IMG/VR virus record: IMGVR_UViG_3300008120_000471
Location: 1 to 20,562 of that record
Direction: 5' to 3' (one strand)
Length of the DNA stretch: 20,562 nucleotides
From: a virus
Numbering within the stretch: position 1 is the stretch's first letter; each line of letters opens with the position of its first letter. The notes under the pieces are model-generated. The model was not told where the DNA came from. It was given only the letters and a program-made list of their open reading frames with translations, and did no database searches. The position numbers were made by a program, and so were the translations under genes. Shown here in pieces: positions 1 to 8,534 of the stretch.

Positions 1-1650
1 AAATGGTTGAGTGCTGAATGCATCCCTGTATATATAGTCACCAACAACTGGGATGTCACCTGCTCCTTTATGATAAAGGACTGAATATAAAGGAGTTATT
101 AGACAAGCTGACGCTCCGTCAACTCCAAAGTTCTCGATGTCAATCAAGAATGGTTTAAACTTATTGTCAGCCATGACTGTGATATTTACTGTCTCAGGAG
201 CTGATGTCCCAAAACAATTTGTTGCTGTAAGCTCCAAGCTGAACTCACATGTATCAACAACTGTCCCTGAAAGTATACCTGTATTAAGGTCGAACGATAG
301 GCCGTTAGGAAGTATTGAAGAAAGACAAGGTCCGTTCAATGTAACAGTCCCATCACCTCCAACAACTATCGGAAGGGATGAAGAGCATACAACTCTTGAT
401 TCATTTATACTAACTGTAACATCTTGAACACCATACGTGCAGTCAGTCATGTTGAATACAGTACCTGTAGTACCTCCGAATAGTGTGTACTCATCACATG
501 CAGCAGTAACGCTCCATGATGTAGGATTATTTGTTGCTTCGAACTGTATATTTACTGCTTGGTTTCTGACAAGCGTTAAGTCTACTTGATTAATAACTGG
601 GTCAGCTACCTCAGCACAAGTACAAGAACCTTCTGCGTATACAACACCATTCTCATCTATAGCTACATATAGACCGACAGATGCTCCAGATATATTTATC
701 TGATGGTATGCATTGCCTCCATTAAAAAGTGCAGCACCTGATGCACTTGTATATATCCTGTTACCAATTGTAGGTAGTGCACCACTTCCGTCATGGAAGT
801 ATTTTGTTGATGGTACTTGAGCACATATATTTGTTATGTTACCATTTGTAGGATCAATAAAGAAATCTATAAGTGTTGGATCGACCCTAGTTGCTCCAAG
901 TCCATTACTATCTCTAGGTGCTGATATTAAAAGGTATGCATCTGGAACTGTAGAAAACTTATTAAATCTTAACTGCCCCGTACCATTGTTTACTAATCCA
1001 TTGTAAGGAAAGGAAAGATTTATATCGTCTGGGTCAACTCCTGCTGCTATAAGTGCATTATAATTGGCCAAGCTATTAAGTCCAACATATCCGCTATCTC
1101 CTACTATTACATTATTCCATTGCAACTGAAATCTTACAGGTCTAGTTAATGTAGAGTAGTCAACACCTGCTATACCTCTATTGGCACTATAGTCTATATT
1201 TACAATACGCTCTGTGTTCTTACCGCTATATGTTATAATACCCAAATCTAAGTTGTCAGTATAGTCCCATATAAGGTACAAGTTTGGCAAATCATCAGGA
1301 TTTGAGAATGTAAATGTTCCCTCCCATCTTTTTAATGGAACATTATATGTTACAGAAACAACTGTAGCTAAAGAAAGTATCGTATTCTTGTCGTTTGCAC
1401 CATAGTCAACATCTGTCACTAAGTAATAGATATTGTTATTCATATCAGGATCAAACTGCCTAGCATTTGTCTTTGGATCTGTATCAAAACCTGCAATTAC
1501 AGTAACAGTATCTCCATCAGATGGCATATAATCGACACCACCAATTCCAGTTCTACTATCAAACAATGCTATACCATTGCTAGGTATACCAATATTTGGT
1601 AACTTATATTCACTGCTTCCTGTATATGAGAATGCTTGATTTAAATTCAT
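1..1650 (-). CDS. Large tail/adhesin-like protein with Ig-like and repeated beta modules (partial, runs off left edge)
   Basis: An open frame of 550 codons starts at the ATG at 1650-1648 and continues past base 1, so the C-terminus is missing. The start overlaps the stop of the upstream muzzle gene as ATGA, which supports translational coupling. The protein is rich in G, N, T, S and D and poor in lysine, as in secreted or virion beta proteins. Near 173-330 it carries a segment of the putative Ig (He_PIG) type, with LPNGLSFD followed by NTGILSGT and a strand ending in TATNCFGTSAPETVNITV. Two copies of a motif of the form YH-x-G-x-G-x-x-P-x-x-G-x-x-IY occur near 620-815 and at 1-95, so the missing part probably has more copies. 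This repeat resembles modules of Bacteroidota surface adhesins (from memory). The role is inferred: tail appendage or receptor-binding protein acting with the muzzle protein. No catalytic motif was seen. Confidence 0.7.
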   Translation of the reverse strand, partial: MNLNQAFSYTGSSEYKLPNIGIPSNGIALFDSRTGIGGVDYMPSDGDTVTVIAGFDTDPKTNARQFDPDMNNNIYYLVTDVDYGANDKNTILSLATVVSVTYNVPLKRWEGTFTFSNPDDLPNLYLIWDYTDNLDLGIITYSGKNTERIVNIDYSANRGIAGVDYSTLTRPVRFQLQWNNVIVGDSGYVGLNSLANYNALIAAGVDPDDINLSFPYNGLVNNGTGQLRFNKFSTVPDAYLLISAPRDSNGLGATRVDPTLIDFFIDPTNGNITNICAQVPSTKYFHDGSGALPTIGNRIYTSASGAALFNGGNAYHQINISGASVGLYVAIDENGVVYAEGSCTCAEVADPVINQVDLTLVRNQAVNIQFEATNNPTSWSVTAACDEYTLFGGTTGTVFNMTDCTYGVQDVTVSINESRVVCSSSLPIVVGGDGTVTLNGPCLSSILPNGLSFDLNTGILSGTVVDTCEFSLELTATNCFGTSAPETVNITVMADNKFKPFLIDIENFGVDGASACLITPLYSVLYHKGAGDIPVVGDYIYRDAFSTQPF

Positions 1651-4600
1651 AATTTAATATCTTTATTTGATAGAACGTACCATATAATTCTTCCTTTCTT
1701 ACCTCTAGCTTGAGTAAGTATAAATTCTGCTGTAAGTCCATTACAGTACTCAACTACAAACTTAACTGTTCTATTTGCTGCCGTCAAGTTTTGAGCTACA
1801 GTAGCTGTTACATTCTGCGACCCTGTTCCTTCAGTAGGATAGTCAGTAACCCAAGATGTTCCGTATCCAGTATCTTCAAGGCTTAATGTCCAATCAAGTA
1901 TTGTGTTTATATTAAACAAAATATATCCAACAGGACCAACTCTAGTTACATTCAAGCTGTCTCTGCTAAGTGTCAGCATACATGGCACAACGCTCTGATT
2001 GTTTGTAGACAATACGTACATGTTATCATACGGGTCAAACGCTCCAATCTTCTGAGTTGTAGGATTGTCTTTAAGCAAATCTCTAAAGTAATCATTAAGA
2101 CCGAATGAAGATATCTCAGTTATAATCTGATTATTTAACTTCAATACAACACCTCTTCTAGCATCAGTAAAATAAACATTGTCACCAGTCTTAGCAAATG
2201 ACTCTGGGTTCCTACTGATTCCCCATTCTCCATTAACTGGTATTTGTGTACCAAGAACTTCAGGTATAGATACAACCTGACCACCACCAATAGAATCAAA
2301 CAATACATTCTTTCCGTATAGCACGTTTGATACCTTGTTTTCTTGGAATACAACTAAGTTAGTATCTGTTGCGTATAACTTTTGAATTGATCCAAAGTCT
2401 CTATCTAGATACTTAAAGTTAGATGTAGATAAATTGAATTCATTAAGTCTATTTAGTGCTGTGTTGAATTGAAATACACCACTATAACATATAGATGCCT
2501 CGTTTCTTATCTGTCTGTAGTTTTCTACAGGTGTCTGTACACGTACACTGAATCCTTTAGTGGTCTGATTGAAGTCATCAAATATACGGTCAGACTCTAG
2601 TCCGTTACCCCAAGACCAACCATTATTATCAGTGTTAAACGACATTGGCTTGTTTATCTCTATAATAGCAGGGACTGAAGGTCCGTTTTGGTCTTGCTCA
2701 TTAACTCCACTTAGAGATACAGTTCCAGGGGTTTCTGCTCCAGGTCCAGGAAATGTGAAATCTAATATAACTGAATATAAATCCTCTATACCATCAATTA
2801 TATATATTCCAGATGGCATTAATAAGTCATTTGATGACACAACATTTATAGAGTCTCCTGCATTAAAATAATGAGGCACAGTCTTGTCGAATTGTCTTAA
2901 TCTTGTTTTTCCAGCAAATGTTCCAGCTATTATAGCTTCATAATCGTCATAGTGCCATAATACTTGATGTTGTCCGTTTACAATTGGATATGTCTGGAAC
3001 AGCTCATGGTAAATATCTGAATCATCTTCAATAGGTGAAGTTTCACAAATATTTAAGTTTTCTTGTTGAGTTATTTCGAATGATACAACAAATTTACTTT
3101 GTGGTCTTCCTCCTGGAGGATATAAACCTGCCGCGAATGACAAATCACCTCCAGGATTATCAGGCATACTAGATCCAATAAACATCCTTATAGGATACTT
3201 TTTAGACTCATTGGTTAGTCCAGCTCCTGAAGGATCATAAAATTGAACTTGATTTACGTTAAATGTAGTATCCAATCCAGGGAAATATCCAAAATCTCTA
3301 CCTCTTCTGAACCTAACTCTAGACCCTTTATCATTGCCTCCATTTACATTGCTATATGAAAATAAATCTCTAGCACCTGACTCATACCACCACTCTTCTA
3401 TATTTTCATAATCTTGTGGTGACGGAGGAAATGTTTGCAATAGTTGCTCTGATCCACTTGGATTATAAGTATCTTCTTTAATTTGTATTTTTATTACAGC
3501 ACCTGTCAATATTTTTCTATCAGTTTCTGGTGTAGTATCGGACCAATTTGCACCTGGAACTATAGCTACAGCATTTCCTATTGATCTAGGATTAAGTCTA
3601 GTAAAACAATCTGTTGATCTGCAATTAAATATCCATTTATCTCCAACATTATATGTTGATTGATTAAATACAACCGTAAAGTAAAAAGCAATAACAGTAG
3701 GGATACCAGTAGAAATTGGTAGATTTGAATCTATTAATTGATTATAATTGGCAAATGAAAATAAGCTTATTGAATTTTTATATATAGAATATGTTGTTGG
3801 TGAATCAATTTGAATAGTTATTCTTACATCTTCAATACTATTGCTGAAAGTTGAACTATATAGATATATTCCACTTGGATCACTATTTCCATAATATATA
3901 GGATTATCAACATAATTAAAACCACTACTATCAAGTCCATCATTTTCTCTAAAAGGAAGTGGTGATATTCTTCCATTTGAACCATTATAATTGGTTCCAC
4001 CTATACCTGTAGAACTATAATTTTGTATTCCAGATCCTGATAATTCAGTAGAACTGTCTACCTTTATTTTAAAATATAACCCAGCAATCTCAGTGGACCC
4101 ACCTGCCAAAAAGTTTGCAGCTTTACTCTCTACCTCTAGTACTTTATATTTTTTATTTGAGTTTGTAGCACCTGCTGATGTTGATTTAAATATTACATAC
4201 TCACCAACATTTACTTTATTTACATCTGATTCGTTTATCAAGAAATATCTAAATAGACCATCAGAATAATAAAGTATTGGGAATACATTATAGTAAGACT
4301 TCTTGCTTTGCTTAACATATACACGATAGTGTGTAGCCCAACAAGGAGGTTCGTTCTTTATGCTAAGAACAAGAGTATTTGGAGTTGATGAATTTGCTGG
4401 TGGTACGAATATAGTACTATTTGTTCCATTTGTAGGAGTCGTAGGAGGGGCAGTAAGAACTGTGCTCATACGTCCATAGTCATCCAAATAAACTAATCCA
4501 ATCTCATAATCTCTATCAGATCTCCATGTTGATTTTGGATCAGCCTCAGTAGCAGCTACTGAAGGAGGATTTTTAACGCTTAACTGATAATTTATCTCTA

Positions 4601-5717
4601 CATCGTTACCAGTACAGTCAACGATATCTCTAAATTGAACATAGTTTCCGTATGCAACTCTGTTACCAACAACGTCTTGCGCTTTAGCAAGTAACGGAAC
4701 ATTATCATATAACCTTGTTACTTGGTCGTTTGGCAGTGCTGCATATACCTTGTTGTTATTAAATGTAATTGTGTACGAACCGTTATTTGGGATATCAAGT
4801 TCATTCTTTGAGAATGTATCAACTATGCCAACATTAATGTTTTTAGTATCACGCACAAATACTTGAATCTCTTCAACAAATTCATCACCAGTCTCAAAAC
4901 TAATTCTTATAGAGTTATAGAAGTTAGTCATTGACTTATTATTCCCTACACCATAGTCATACTCATACTCCTTTGGCATGAATGATACAGCAGAGAATGG
5001 GGACATTGCACTATACTGGTCATCAACATACTTATATCTATATGAGAAATATAAAAACTTCTCAGATAAGTTGTTTGTATCATTTACACTATCGTCATTA
5101 TAAAGAAAAATGCTAGGCGCAAAAAGTGGTGGTGCAAGAATTACATCTATATCTTTATCAATCCTAGGATCATCTACCTGATATCCTGACACACCACTTG
5201 GGTCAGATTTTACTCTAGTAATATTTATTCGTCTAGGTGGATTATAGTCGTCAGTCCAATATAAGAAATTATTCTCGTCATTTCCACGAATGAAGTTTAC
5301 TCCAGTAATAGGATATTCTTTTCTGAAGTTAAGTTTTGATGGAGTTGACGGAGTTGCCTTGTTAGATTGTAACACACGAACAGCTATACCTGTAGGTTCA
5401 TCATACTCGTATATACCATCAAATGTATCGCAAGCAACAAACCAATATATCTTATTGAATGCCTCATACTCTACTGCACCAATTGTCTTAGCTAATTCCT
5501 CAAATGTAATTGGATCAACTACTACACGACCAGATAACTCAGCAATACTTACAGCACGAGTGTTACCCATCTTATTCTTGGCAACACCTGCATCCTCACC
5601 CTTACTGACGTTAACATCAATATTTAATGCATCCCTGTACTGATTCTTTGGTATCAACCTCTCATCGAGGTCTTTATTCATTGAACCACTGATGAAGGTA
5701 TTATTAAATTCTGGCAT
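1647..5717 (-). CDS. Muzzle / tail stabilization-type protein (crAss-like), with C-terminal BACON-like domain
   Basis: This is a 1356-residue protein, the longest in the window. Its N-terminus carries MNKDLDERLIP (about 13-23) and YRDALNI (27-33), the signature start of the stabilization or muzzle proteins of crAss-like and flavobacterial podophages, which close the portal channel and form the short tail nozzle. The body is beta-rich with many N, S, T and Y residues and no transmembrane segment. Residues of about 1260-1337 look like a BACON domain: paired tryptophans in DWTLSLEDTGYGTSWV, then a G-rich turn, an NRTVKFVVEY strand and a final ILTQA. The middle of the gene (about 3300-4300) is clearly more AT-rich than its flanks. 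The gene starts 2 bases after the upstream neck gene and shares ATGA with the tail gene that follows. Virion location is inferred from the family. Assignment as muzzle is good, but the exact homologue (P22 gp10-like versus crAss001 gp44-like) is not provable here. Confidence 0.8.
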   Translation of the reverse strand: MPEFNNTFISGSMNKDLDERLIPKNQYRDALNIDVNVSKGEDAGVAKNKMGNTRAVSIAELSGRVVVDPITFEELAKTIGAVEYEAFNKIYWFVACDTFDGIYEYDEPTGIAVRVLQSNKATPSTPSKLNFRKEYPITGVNFIRGNDENNFLYWTDDYNPPRRINITRVKSDPSGVSGYQVDDPRIDKDIDVILAPPLFAPSIFLYNDDSVNDTNNLSEKFLYFSYRYKYVDDQYSAMSPFSAVSFMPKEYEYDYGVGNNKSMTNFYNSIRISFETGDEFVEEIQVFVRDTKNINVGIVDTFSKNELDIPNNGSYTITFNNNKVYAALPNDQVTRLYDNVPLLAKAQDVVGNRVAYGNYVQFRDIVDCTGNDVEINYQLSVKNPPSVAATEADPKSTWRSDRDYEIGLVYLDDYGRMSTVLTAPPTTPTNGTNSTIFVPPANSSTPNTLVLSIKNEPPCWATHYRVYVKQSKKSYYNVFPILYYSDGLFRYFLINESDVNKVNVGEYVIFKSTSAGATNSNKKYKVLEVESKAANFLAGGSTEIAGLYFKIKVDSSTELSGSGIQNYSSTGIGGTNYNGSNGRISPLPFRENDGLDSSGFNYVDNPIYYGNSDPSGIYLYSSTFSNSIEDVRITIQIDSPTTYSIYKNSISLFSFANYNQLIDSNLPISTGIPTVIAFYFTVVFNQSTYNVGDKWIFNCRSTDCFTRLNPRSIGNAVAIVPGANWSDTTPETDRKILTGAVIKIQIKEDTYNPSGSEQLLQTFPPSPQDYENIEEWWYESGARDLFSYSNVNGGNDKGSRVRFRRGRDFGYFPGLDTTFNVNQVQFYDPSGAGLTNESKKYPIRMFIGSSMPDNPGGDLSFAAGLYPPGGRPQSKFVVSFEITQQENLNICETSPIEDDSDIYHELFQTYPIVNGQHQVLWHYDDYEAIIAGTFAGKTRLRQFDKTVPHYFNAGDSINVVSSNDLLMPSGIYIIDGIEDLYSVILDFTFPGPGAETPGTVSLSGVNEQDQNGPSVPAIIEINKPMSFNTDNNGWSWGNGLESDRIFDDFNQTTKGFSVRVQTPVENYRQIRNEASICYSGVFQFNTALNRLNEFNLSTSNFKYLDRDFGSIQKLYATDTNLVVFQENKVSNVLYGKNVLFDSIGGGQVVSIPEVLGTQIPVNGEWGISRNPESFAKTGDNVYFTDARRGVVLKLNNQIITEISSFGLNDYFRDLLKDNPTTQKIGAFDPYDNMYVLSTNNQSVVPCMLTLSRDSLNVTRVGPVGYILFNINTILDWTLSLEDTGYGTSWVTDYPTEGTGSQNVTATVAQNLTAANRTVKFVVEYCNGLTAEFILTQARGKKGRIIWYVLSNKDIKL

Positions 5718-5719
5718 AT

Positions 5720-6628
5720 CTATTTAATTATTTTGTCCTTACCTCTCAGCACCATAATAAGTCTAGATGCATGTATATTTGAAAGTCTAAGTTTAGCATT
5801 TCTTAATTTTGCCGTCTTAGCGACCTGCGCTCTTCTAATTATATATTCTTGAATTCCATACTTGTTGTCAAGTATAGCCCACTTGATATATGCATATATG
5901 TAGTCCTCAGCTAACTTGTTTATAGTAATAGCGTCATCATTACCATTCTCCATGCCGTCAGATATGTACTCAATGACAATCAATTGATTCCTAACTCCAG
6001 AACTGAAGTCAATTACACCTGCTGCTCTATTTACAGTAAAGGTAGGATTTACGTTTGCTGTATCGGTCTGTAGACCGTAACGACTACCAATGTTATATCC
6101 AAAGTACCAATTCCCATTGTAAGACCATCCGTAGTATCCGTTAAATGTGCCTGGTCCAAAGTACTGCTGCTGTTCACCTCTCCTTATATCTAGAACTGAT
6201 TCACCCGTAAGAACCTCTCCGTCTAAGTCAAATAATATGTTTTGATTATTATCTTGTAAGTATGCAGTAGCTGAGTTAGCACTTAGATTCTCATGTAATG
6301 GATATAGTACGCCCTCAATGTTTACAGATATTCTTACGTAGTTAACATAATCTGGAGGCATAATCAACTTAAGATTATCACCCATTTGGATCTCAATAAT
6401 CTTAAAGTTTCTAAGGGCATCATAAGTTATCTCTTGAATACCTCTCTTAGCATGAAATATAACCTCATGTCTCTTTACGTTGTTAAGCAACTTATCGTCA
6501 CCTATGTTCATCAACATGAAGTTGTTTACAACATCATCCATAGATACAAACTGATAAGAACCCCAATTTAAATTATTTGGAGTGTTACCATTATTTGTAT
6601 AGTACTGAAGATTATTTATATATGCCAT
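5720..6628 (-). CDS. Neck/ring protein (head-tail connector), putative
   Basis: A 302-residue soluble protein between another neck-type gene and the muzzle gene, with gaps of 3 and 2 bases, so it is clearly part of the same operon. The N-terminal half is helical with HEVIFHAKRGIQEITYDALR (about residues 54-73), typical of the adaptor or ring proteins that sit below a portal. The middle holds an aromatic and glycine-rich stretch (GYYGWSYNGNWYFGYN, about 164-179) that looks like a surface loop. The C-terminal third is basic and helical. In crAss-like phages several ring proteins stack between portal and muzzle and are encoded just upstream of the muzzle gene, so position and fold pattern both suggest one of these. 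I cannot say which ring (R1 to R4) it matches. No enzymatic motif is visible. Confidence 0.6.
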   Translation of the reverse strand: MAYINNLQYYTNNGNTPNNLNWGSYQFVSMDDVVNNFMLMNIGDDKLLNNVKRHEVIFHAKRGIQEITYDALRNFKIIEIQMGDNLKLIMPPDYVNYVRISVNIEGVLYPLHENLSANSATAYLQDNNQNILFDLDGEVLTGESVLDIRRGEQQQYFGPGTFNGYYGWSYNGNWYFGYNIGSRYGLQTDTANVNPTFTVNRAAGVIDFSSGVRNQLIVIEYISDGMENGNDDAITINKLAEDYIYAYIKWAILDNKYGIQEYIIRRAQVAKTAKLRNAKLRLSNIHASRLIMVLRGKDKIIK

Positions 6629-6631
6629 ACG

Positions 6632-7366
6632 TTAAAGTTTTTTCTGTGAGTCCTTAGTCTCTTCTGCATCCATAAGCTGAACGACATCATTCTCACCGAT
6701 AGACACGCCAGCATACTGTAATATCTTAAGAGCTAACTCTGCTGAATCACTAAGAGGCAACTCAAAGTCTTGATAGTCAGCAGCTGACTGATTAAATACA
6801 GGCTCACCACCTGCTAGAACTTGCCATGTCCATTTAGGATCAAATGGATGTCTTACGTAACTCATAACTACATTACTTGTAATTGTAGTTGGATAAACCT
6901 GTATACTTGCATTTGATGAGTTGTAGTCATTAAGCGTGTATACTGGATACTTAACTGTTGGTGCAGTAAGGTTAGAGTTAACTAAATACAATATCTTATT
7001 GAATGCTACCTTCTCTATTTCTGTTGAATTGTTATATGTAAGTCTAATTGCATGGTACTGCTTAGGTGTAAGTAAGTTATCGTCTCCAGGTGCAAAAAAC
7101 TTACCAGATCCAGAGTCATATCCTAATGCCAAGTCAACTAAAAATCTATCTATAACTTCACCCAATCTTTCAGGTATGTTTGAATATCCTGAGTTATCAA
7201 GTCTAGCGTTTTGTTTATTTATATGATTGCTGTAATCGTAGAAGTATTGTTCGAATATCTCAAGTTGAGCCTGTCTAGCGAATAGATTGAACTCCTCTGG
7301 AGTAATATACCCTCTATTGTCCTTGCTCAATACAGCCAATACCGTATTTCTAACTTCATTTATCAT
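6632..7366 (-). CDS. Neck/ring or tail-completion protein, putative
   Basis: A 244-residue protein whose N-terminus reads MINEVRNTVL, then KDNRGYITPEEFNLFARQAQ (about 15-34), a start that is strongly conserved in the neck region of Bacteroidota podophages and followed here by an aromatic FEQYFYDYSNH helix. The segment resembles an EF-hand loop in wording but lacks the acidic spacing for calcium binding, so I do not call it one. The gene opens the last operon of the window: a TAnnTTTG box lies only four bases before the ATG and an intrinsic terminator lies just before that, so its mRNA may be leaderless. It is followed after 3 bases by the 302-aa ring-like gene. The function is inferred from its place between the capsid and muzzle genes. 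Confidence 0.6.
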   Translation of the reverse strand: MINEVRNTVLAVLSKDNRGYITPEEFNLFARQAQLEIFEQYFYDYSNHINKQNARLDNSGYSNIPERLGEVIDRFLVDLALGYDSGSGKFFAPGDDNLLTPKQYHAIRLTYNNSTEIEKVAFNKILYLVNSNLTAPTVKYPVYTLNDYNSSNASIQVYPTTITSNVVMSYVRHPFDPKWTWQVLAGGEPVFNQSAADYQDFELPLSDSAELALKILQYAGVSIGENDVVQLMDAEETKDSQKKL

Positions 7367-7370
7367 AGTG

Positions 7371-7378
7371 CAAAGATA
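7371..7378 (-). promoter_or_regulatory. Bacteroidota -7 promoter box, start-proximal
   Basis: On the minus strand the bases read TATCTTTG, matching the TAnnTTTG box of the primary sigma factor of Bacteroidota. Only CACT separates the box from the ATG of the 244-aa neck gene, which places the expected transcription start at or next to the A of the ATG. A -33 TTG at ideal spacing is not evident, and the upstream bases are taken up by a terminator hairpin. Confidence 0.65.
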
Positions 7379-7380
7379 AT

Positions 7381-7410
7381 AAAAAAAGGGTCAACAATGT
7401 GTCAACCCTC
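7381..7410 (-). terminator. Weak intrinsic terminator after the 97-aa gene
   Basis: On the minus strand GGGT-TG-ACA, a CAT loop, TGT-TG-ACCC can fold as a stem broken by one 2x2 internal loop, and it is followed directly by seven T. It lies 24 bases past the stop of the 97-aa gene and immediately upstream of the promoter box of the next operon. Both arms are flanked by A and T runs, so it could work in both directions. The internal loop makes it weaker than the terminator after the capsid gene. Confidence 0.55.
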
Positions 7411-7434
7411 TTTTAAGCTTAATAGCTAAAACTA

Positions 7435-7728
7435 TTATGCAACTGCAATACCAGAAACTGCGTAAGGTAGATTTGCTACTTCATAAGCAACAGCATACCA
7501 AGGAGTCTGCAATGCAGCAACTACTGCGTCTTGAATAGCATCACGCATAGTCTCGTCTCCTGCTCCAGCAGTAGCGTGAGTAATTGTGATTACATCTGTA
7601 CTAGTACTTCCACCTTTATAAGCGATAGTAACTGTACCTGTAGTAGCTTGCTCAATTAGAACGATTCCAGTAGCAGAAACAAGTTGAAACTGCTCACCAG
7701 TTACAGGGATTTTTAAAAACTTCTCCAT
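7435..7728 (-). CDS. Small capsid-associated (decoration or fibre-like) protein, putative
   Basis: A 97-residue protein starting MEKFLKIPVTGEQFQLVSATG, with an alternating beta pattern (VLIEQATTGTVTIAYKGG) and then a short helix (MRDAIQDAVVAALQ). It is small, nearly neutral and rich in A, T and V, with no signal peptide or membrane segment. It has its own TAnnTTTG promoter box and an A-rich leader with a run of 11 A, and it is closed by a hairpin terminator. That makes it a short, separately controlled unit, as expected for an abundant virion protein. Similar short proteins are common beside capsid genes of flavobacterial phages (from memory). I infer a head decoration or auxiliary capsid role, but no motif proves it. 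Confidence 0.5.
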   Translation of the reverse strand: MEKFLKIPVTGEQFQLVSATGIVLIEQATTGTVTIAYKGGSTSTDVITITHATAGAGDETMRDAIQDAVVAALQTPWYAVAYEVANLPYAVSGIAVA

Positions 7729-7761
7729 GTCTTTTTATTTTTTTTTTTGGTTAGTAAAGTA

Positions 7762-7769
7762 CAAAGATA
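7762..7769 (-). promoter_or_regulatory. Bacteroidota -7 promoter box for the 97-aa gene
   Basis: Minus-strand TATCTTTG fits TAnnTTTG and lies in the 48-base gap between two genes. The predicted transcript would have a leader of about 30 bases containing 11 consecutive A before GACATGG, in line with A-rich translation starts in Bacteroidota. No clear -33 element is seen. Confidence 0.6.
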
Positions 7770-7776
7770 TAAAATA

Positions 7777-8511
7777 TTATGCTTCGTATTCTTTAGTTAG
7801 GAATATATAGAAATCTTGCCCATCTTCAGATTGCATCCATGCAGATAATGCACTCTCAGCACTCTCTCCCATAGGTACAGAGAACATTCGTTTTTTGTTG
7901 TCTTTTAAGTTGTAATGAACATCACGACCACCATTTCTAACCGATACATATCCATCCTTGATTGCTCTGAAGGCCATGTCATCTACCGCTAGTTCTGGGT
8001 CATTAATTGCATTCATGAACTCCTCAGTGTAGTTTTCAGCAATATTCATCACCTCCCACTTAAGTTCATTTAATGACATCTTTTCAGTATTCTTTTCAGT
8101 AAAGATTCTTATTATAGATGCCATCTTGTCAGGACTCAATGATCGTGCCTCAATCTTAGCATCAAGAATTAAGTTCTCCATGTTAAGTTTTTCCTCAGCA
8201 TCCTTAGCAGGATCCCATTCGTAGAATACATCTCCATTGCTTGGGTGTAAACTTAAGAACTCATAAAGAACTGGATTTGTGTCTGGCACTGTAAGTACCC
8301 CATCTTCAAAGATAATCGGCTCTAAAATAGAGTTCTCATCTTGCTCATCTTGAAATGGTGACGTTTGATTACTTGCATATCGCAGACTGCGATTTTTCTT
8401 TTTCTCTTCATCGAAGTGTAGTAGTCTTCTAGTAGGAAGATCTCTAGATTGAAGAATAAATGATACTGGTGATTTCTTGCTATTAAGCAAGAATGTTCTT
8501 GTTGTTTTCAT
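7777..8511 (-). CDS. Conserved capsid-region protein of unknown function
   Basis: A 244-residue, acidic, mainly helical protein directly downstream of the major capsid gene. Recognisable blocks are LQSRDLPTRRLLHFDEE (about 21-37), a serine/glutamine-rich linker SLRYASNQTSPFQDEQDENS, then IFEDGVLTVPDTNPVLYEFL, and a C-terminal end DGQDFYIFLTKEYEA. Proteins with this layout are often found beside the capsid gene in Bacteroidota phages (from memory), but I know no assigned activity. The basic N-terminus followed by an acidic body could fit an inner capsid or capsid-assembly partner, which is inference. It starts right after an AATTAAAATCAA leader and follows a strong terminator, yet no good TAnnTTTG box lies in the gap. 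It may therefore depend on read-through from the capsid gene or on a divergent promoter. Confidence 0.6.
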   Translation of the reverse strand: MKTTRTFLLNSKKSPVSFILQSRDLPTRRLLHFDEEKKKNRSLRYASNQTSPFQDEQDENSILEPIIFEDGVLTVPDTNPVLYEFLSLHPSNGDVFYEWDPAKDAEEKLNMENLILDAKIEARSLSPDKMASIIRIFTEKNTEKMSLNELKWEVMNIAENYTEEFMNAINDPELAVDDMAFRAIKDGYVSVRNGGRDVHYNLKDNKKRMFSVPMGESAESALSAWMQSEDGQDFYIFLTKEYEA

Positions 8512-8523
8512 TTGATTTTAATT
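8512..8523 (-). promoter_or_regulatory. A-rich translation leader motif
   Basis: Minus-strand AATTAAAATCAA directly abuts the ATG of the 244-aa capsid-region gene. Nearly the same element (without one A) precedes two other operon-first genes at 11097 and 18155. There is no Shine-Dalgarno sequence, so this A-rich element is the probable ribosome-recruiting signal. Confidence 0.4.
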
Positions 8524-8534
8524 TGAATTATAAG

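Noticed and set aside
2141-2353. A 70-codon minus-strand frame inside the muzzle gene
   Set aside because: It is fully inside the 1356-codon gene in another frame, with no start signal and no recognisable features.
6632-7366. EF-hand calcium site in the neck protein (KDNRGYITPEEF)
   Set aside because: The loop lacks the regular acidic positions after the first aspartate, and the pattern is shared family sequence in a structural protein.
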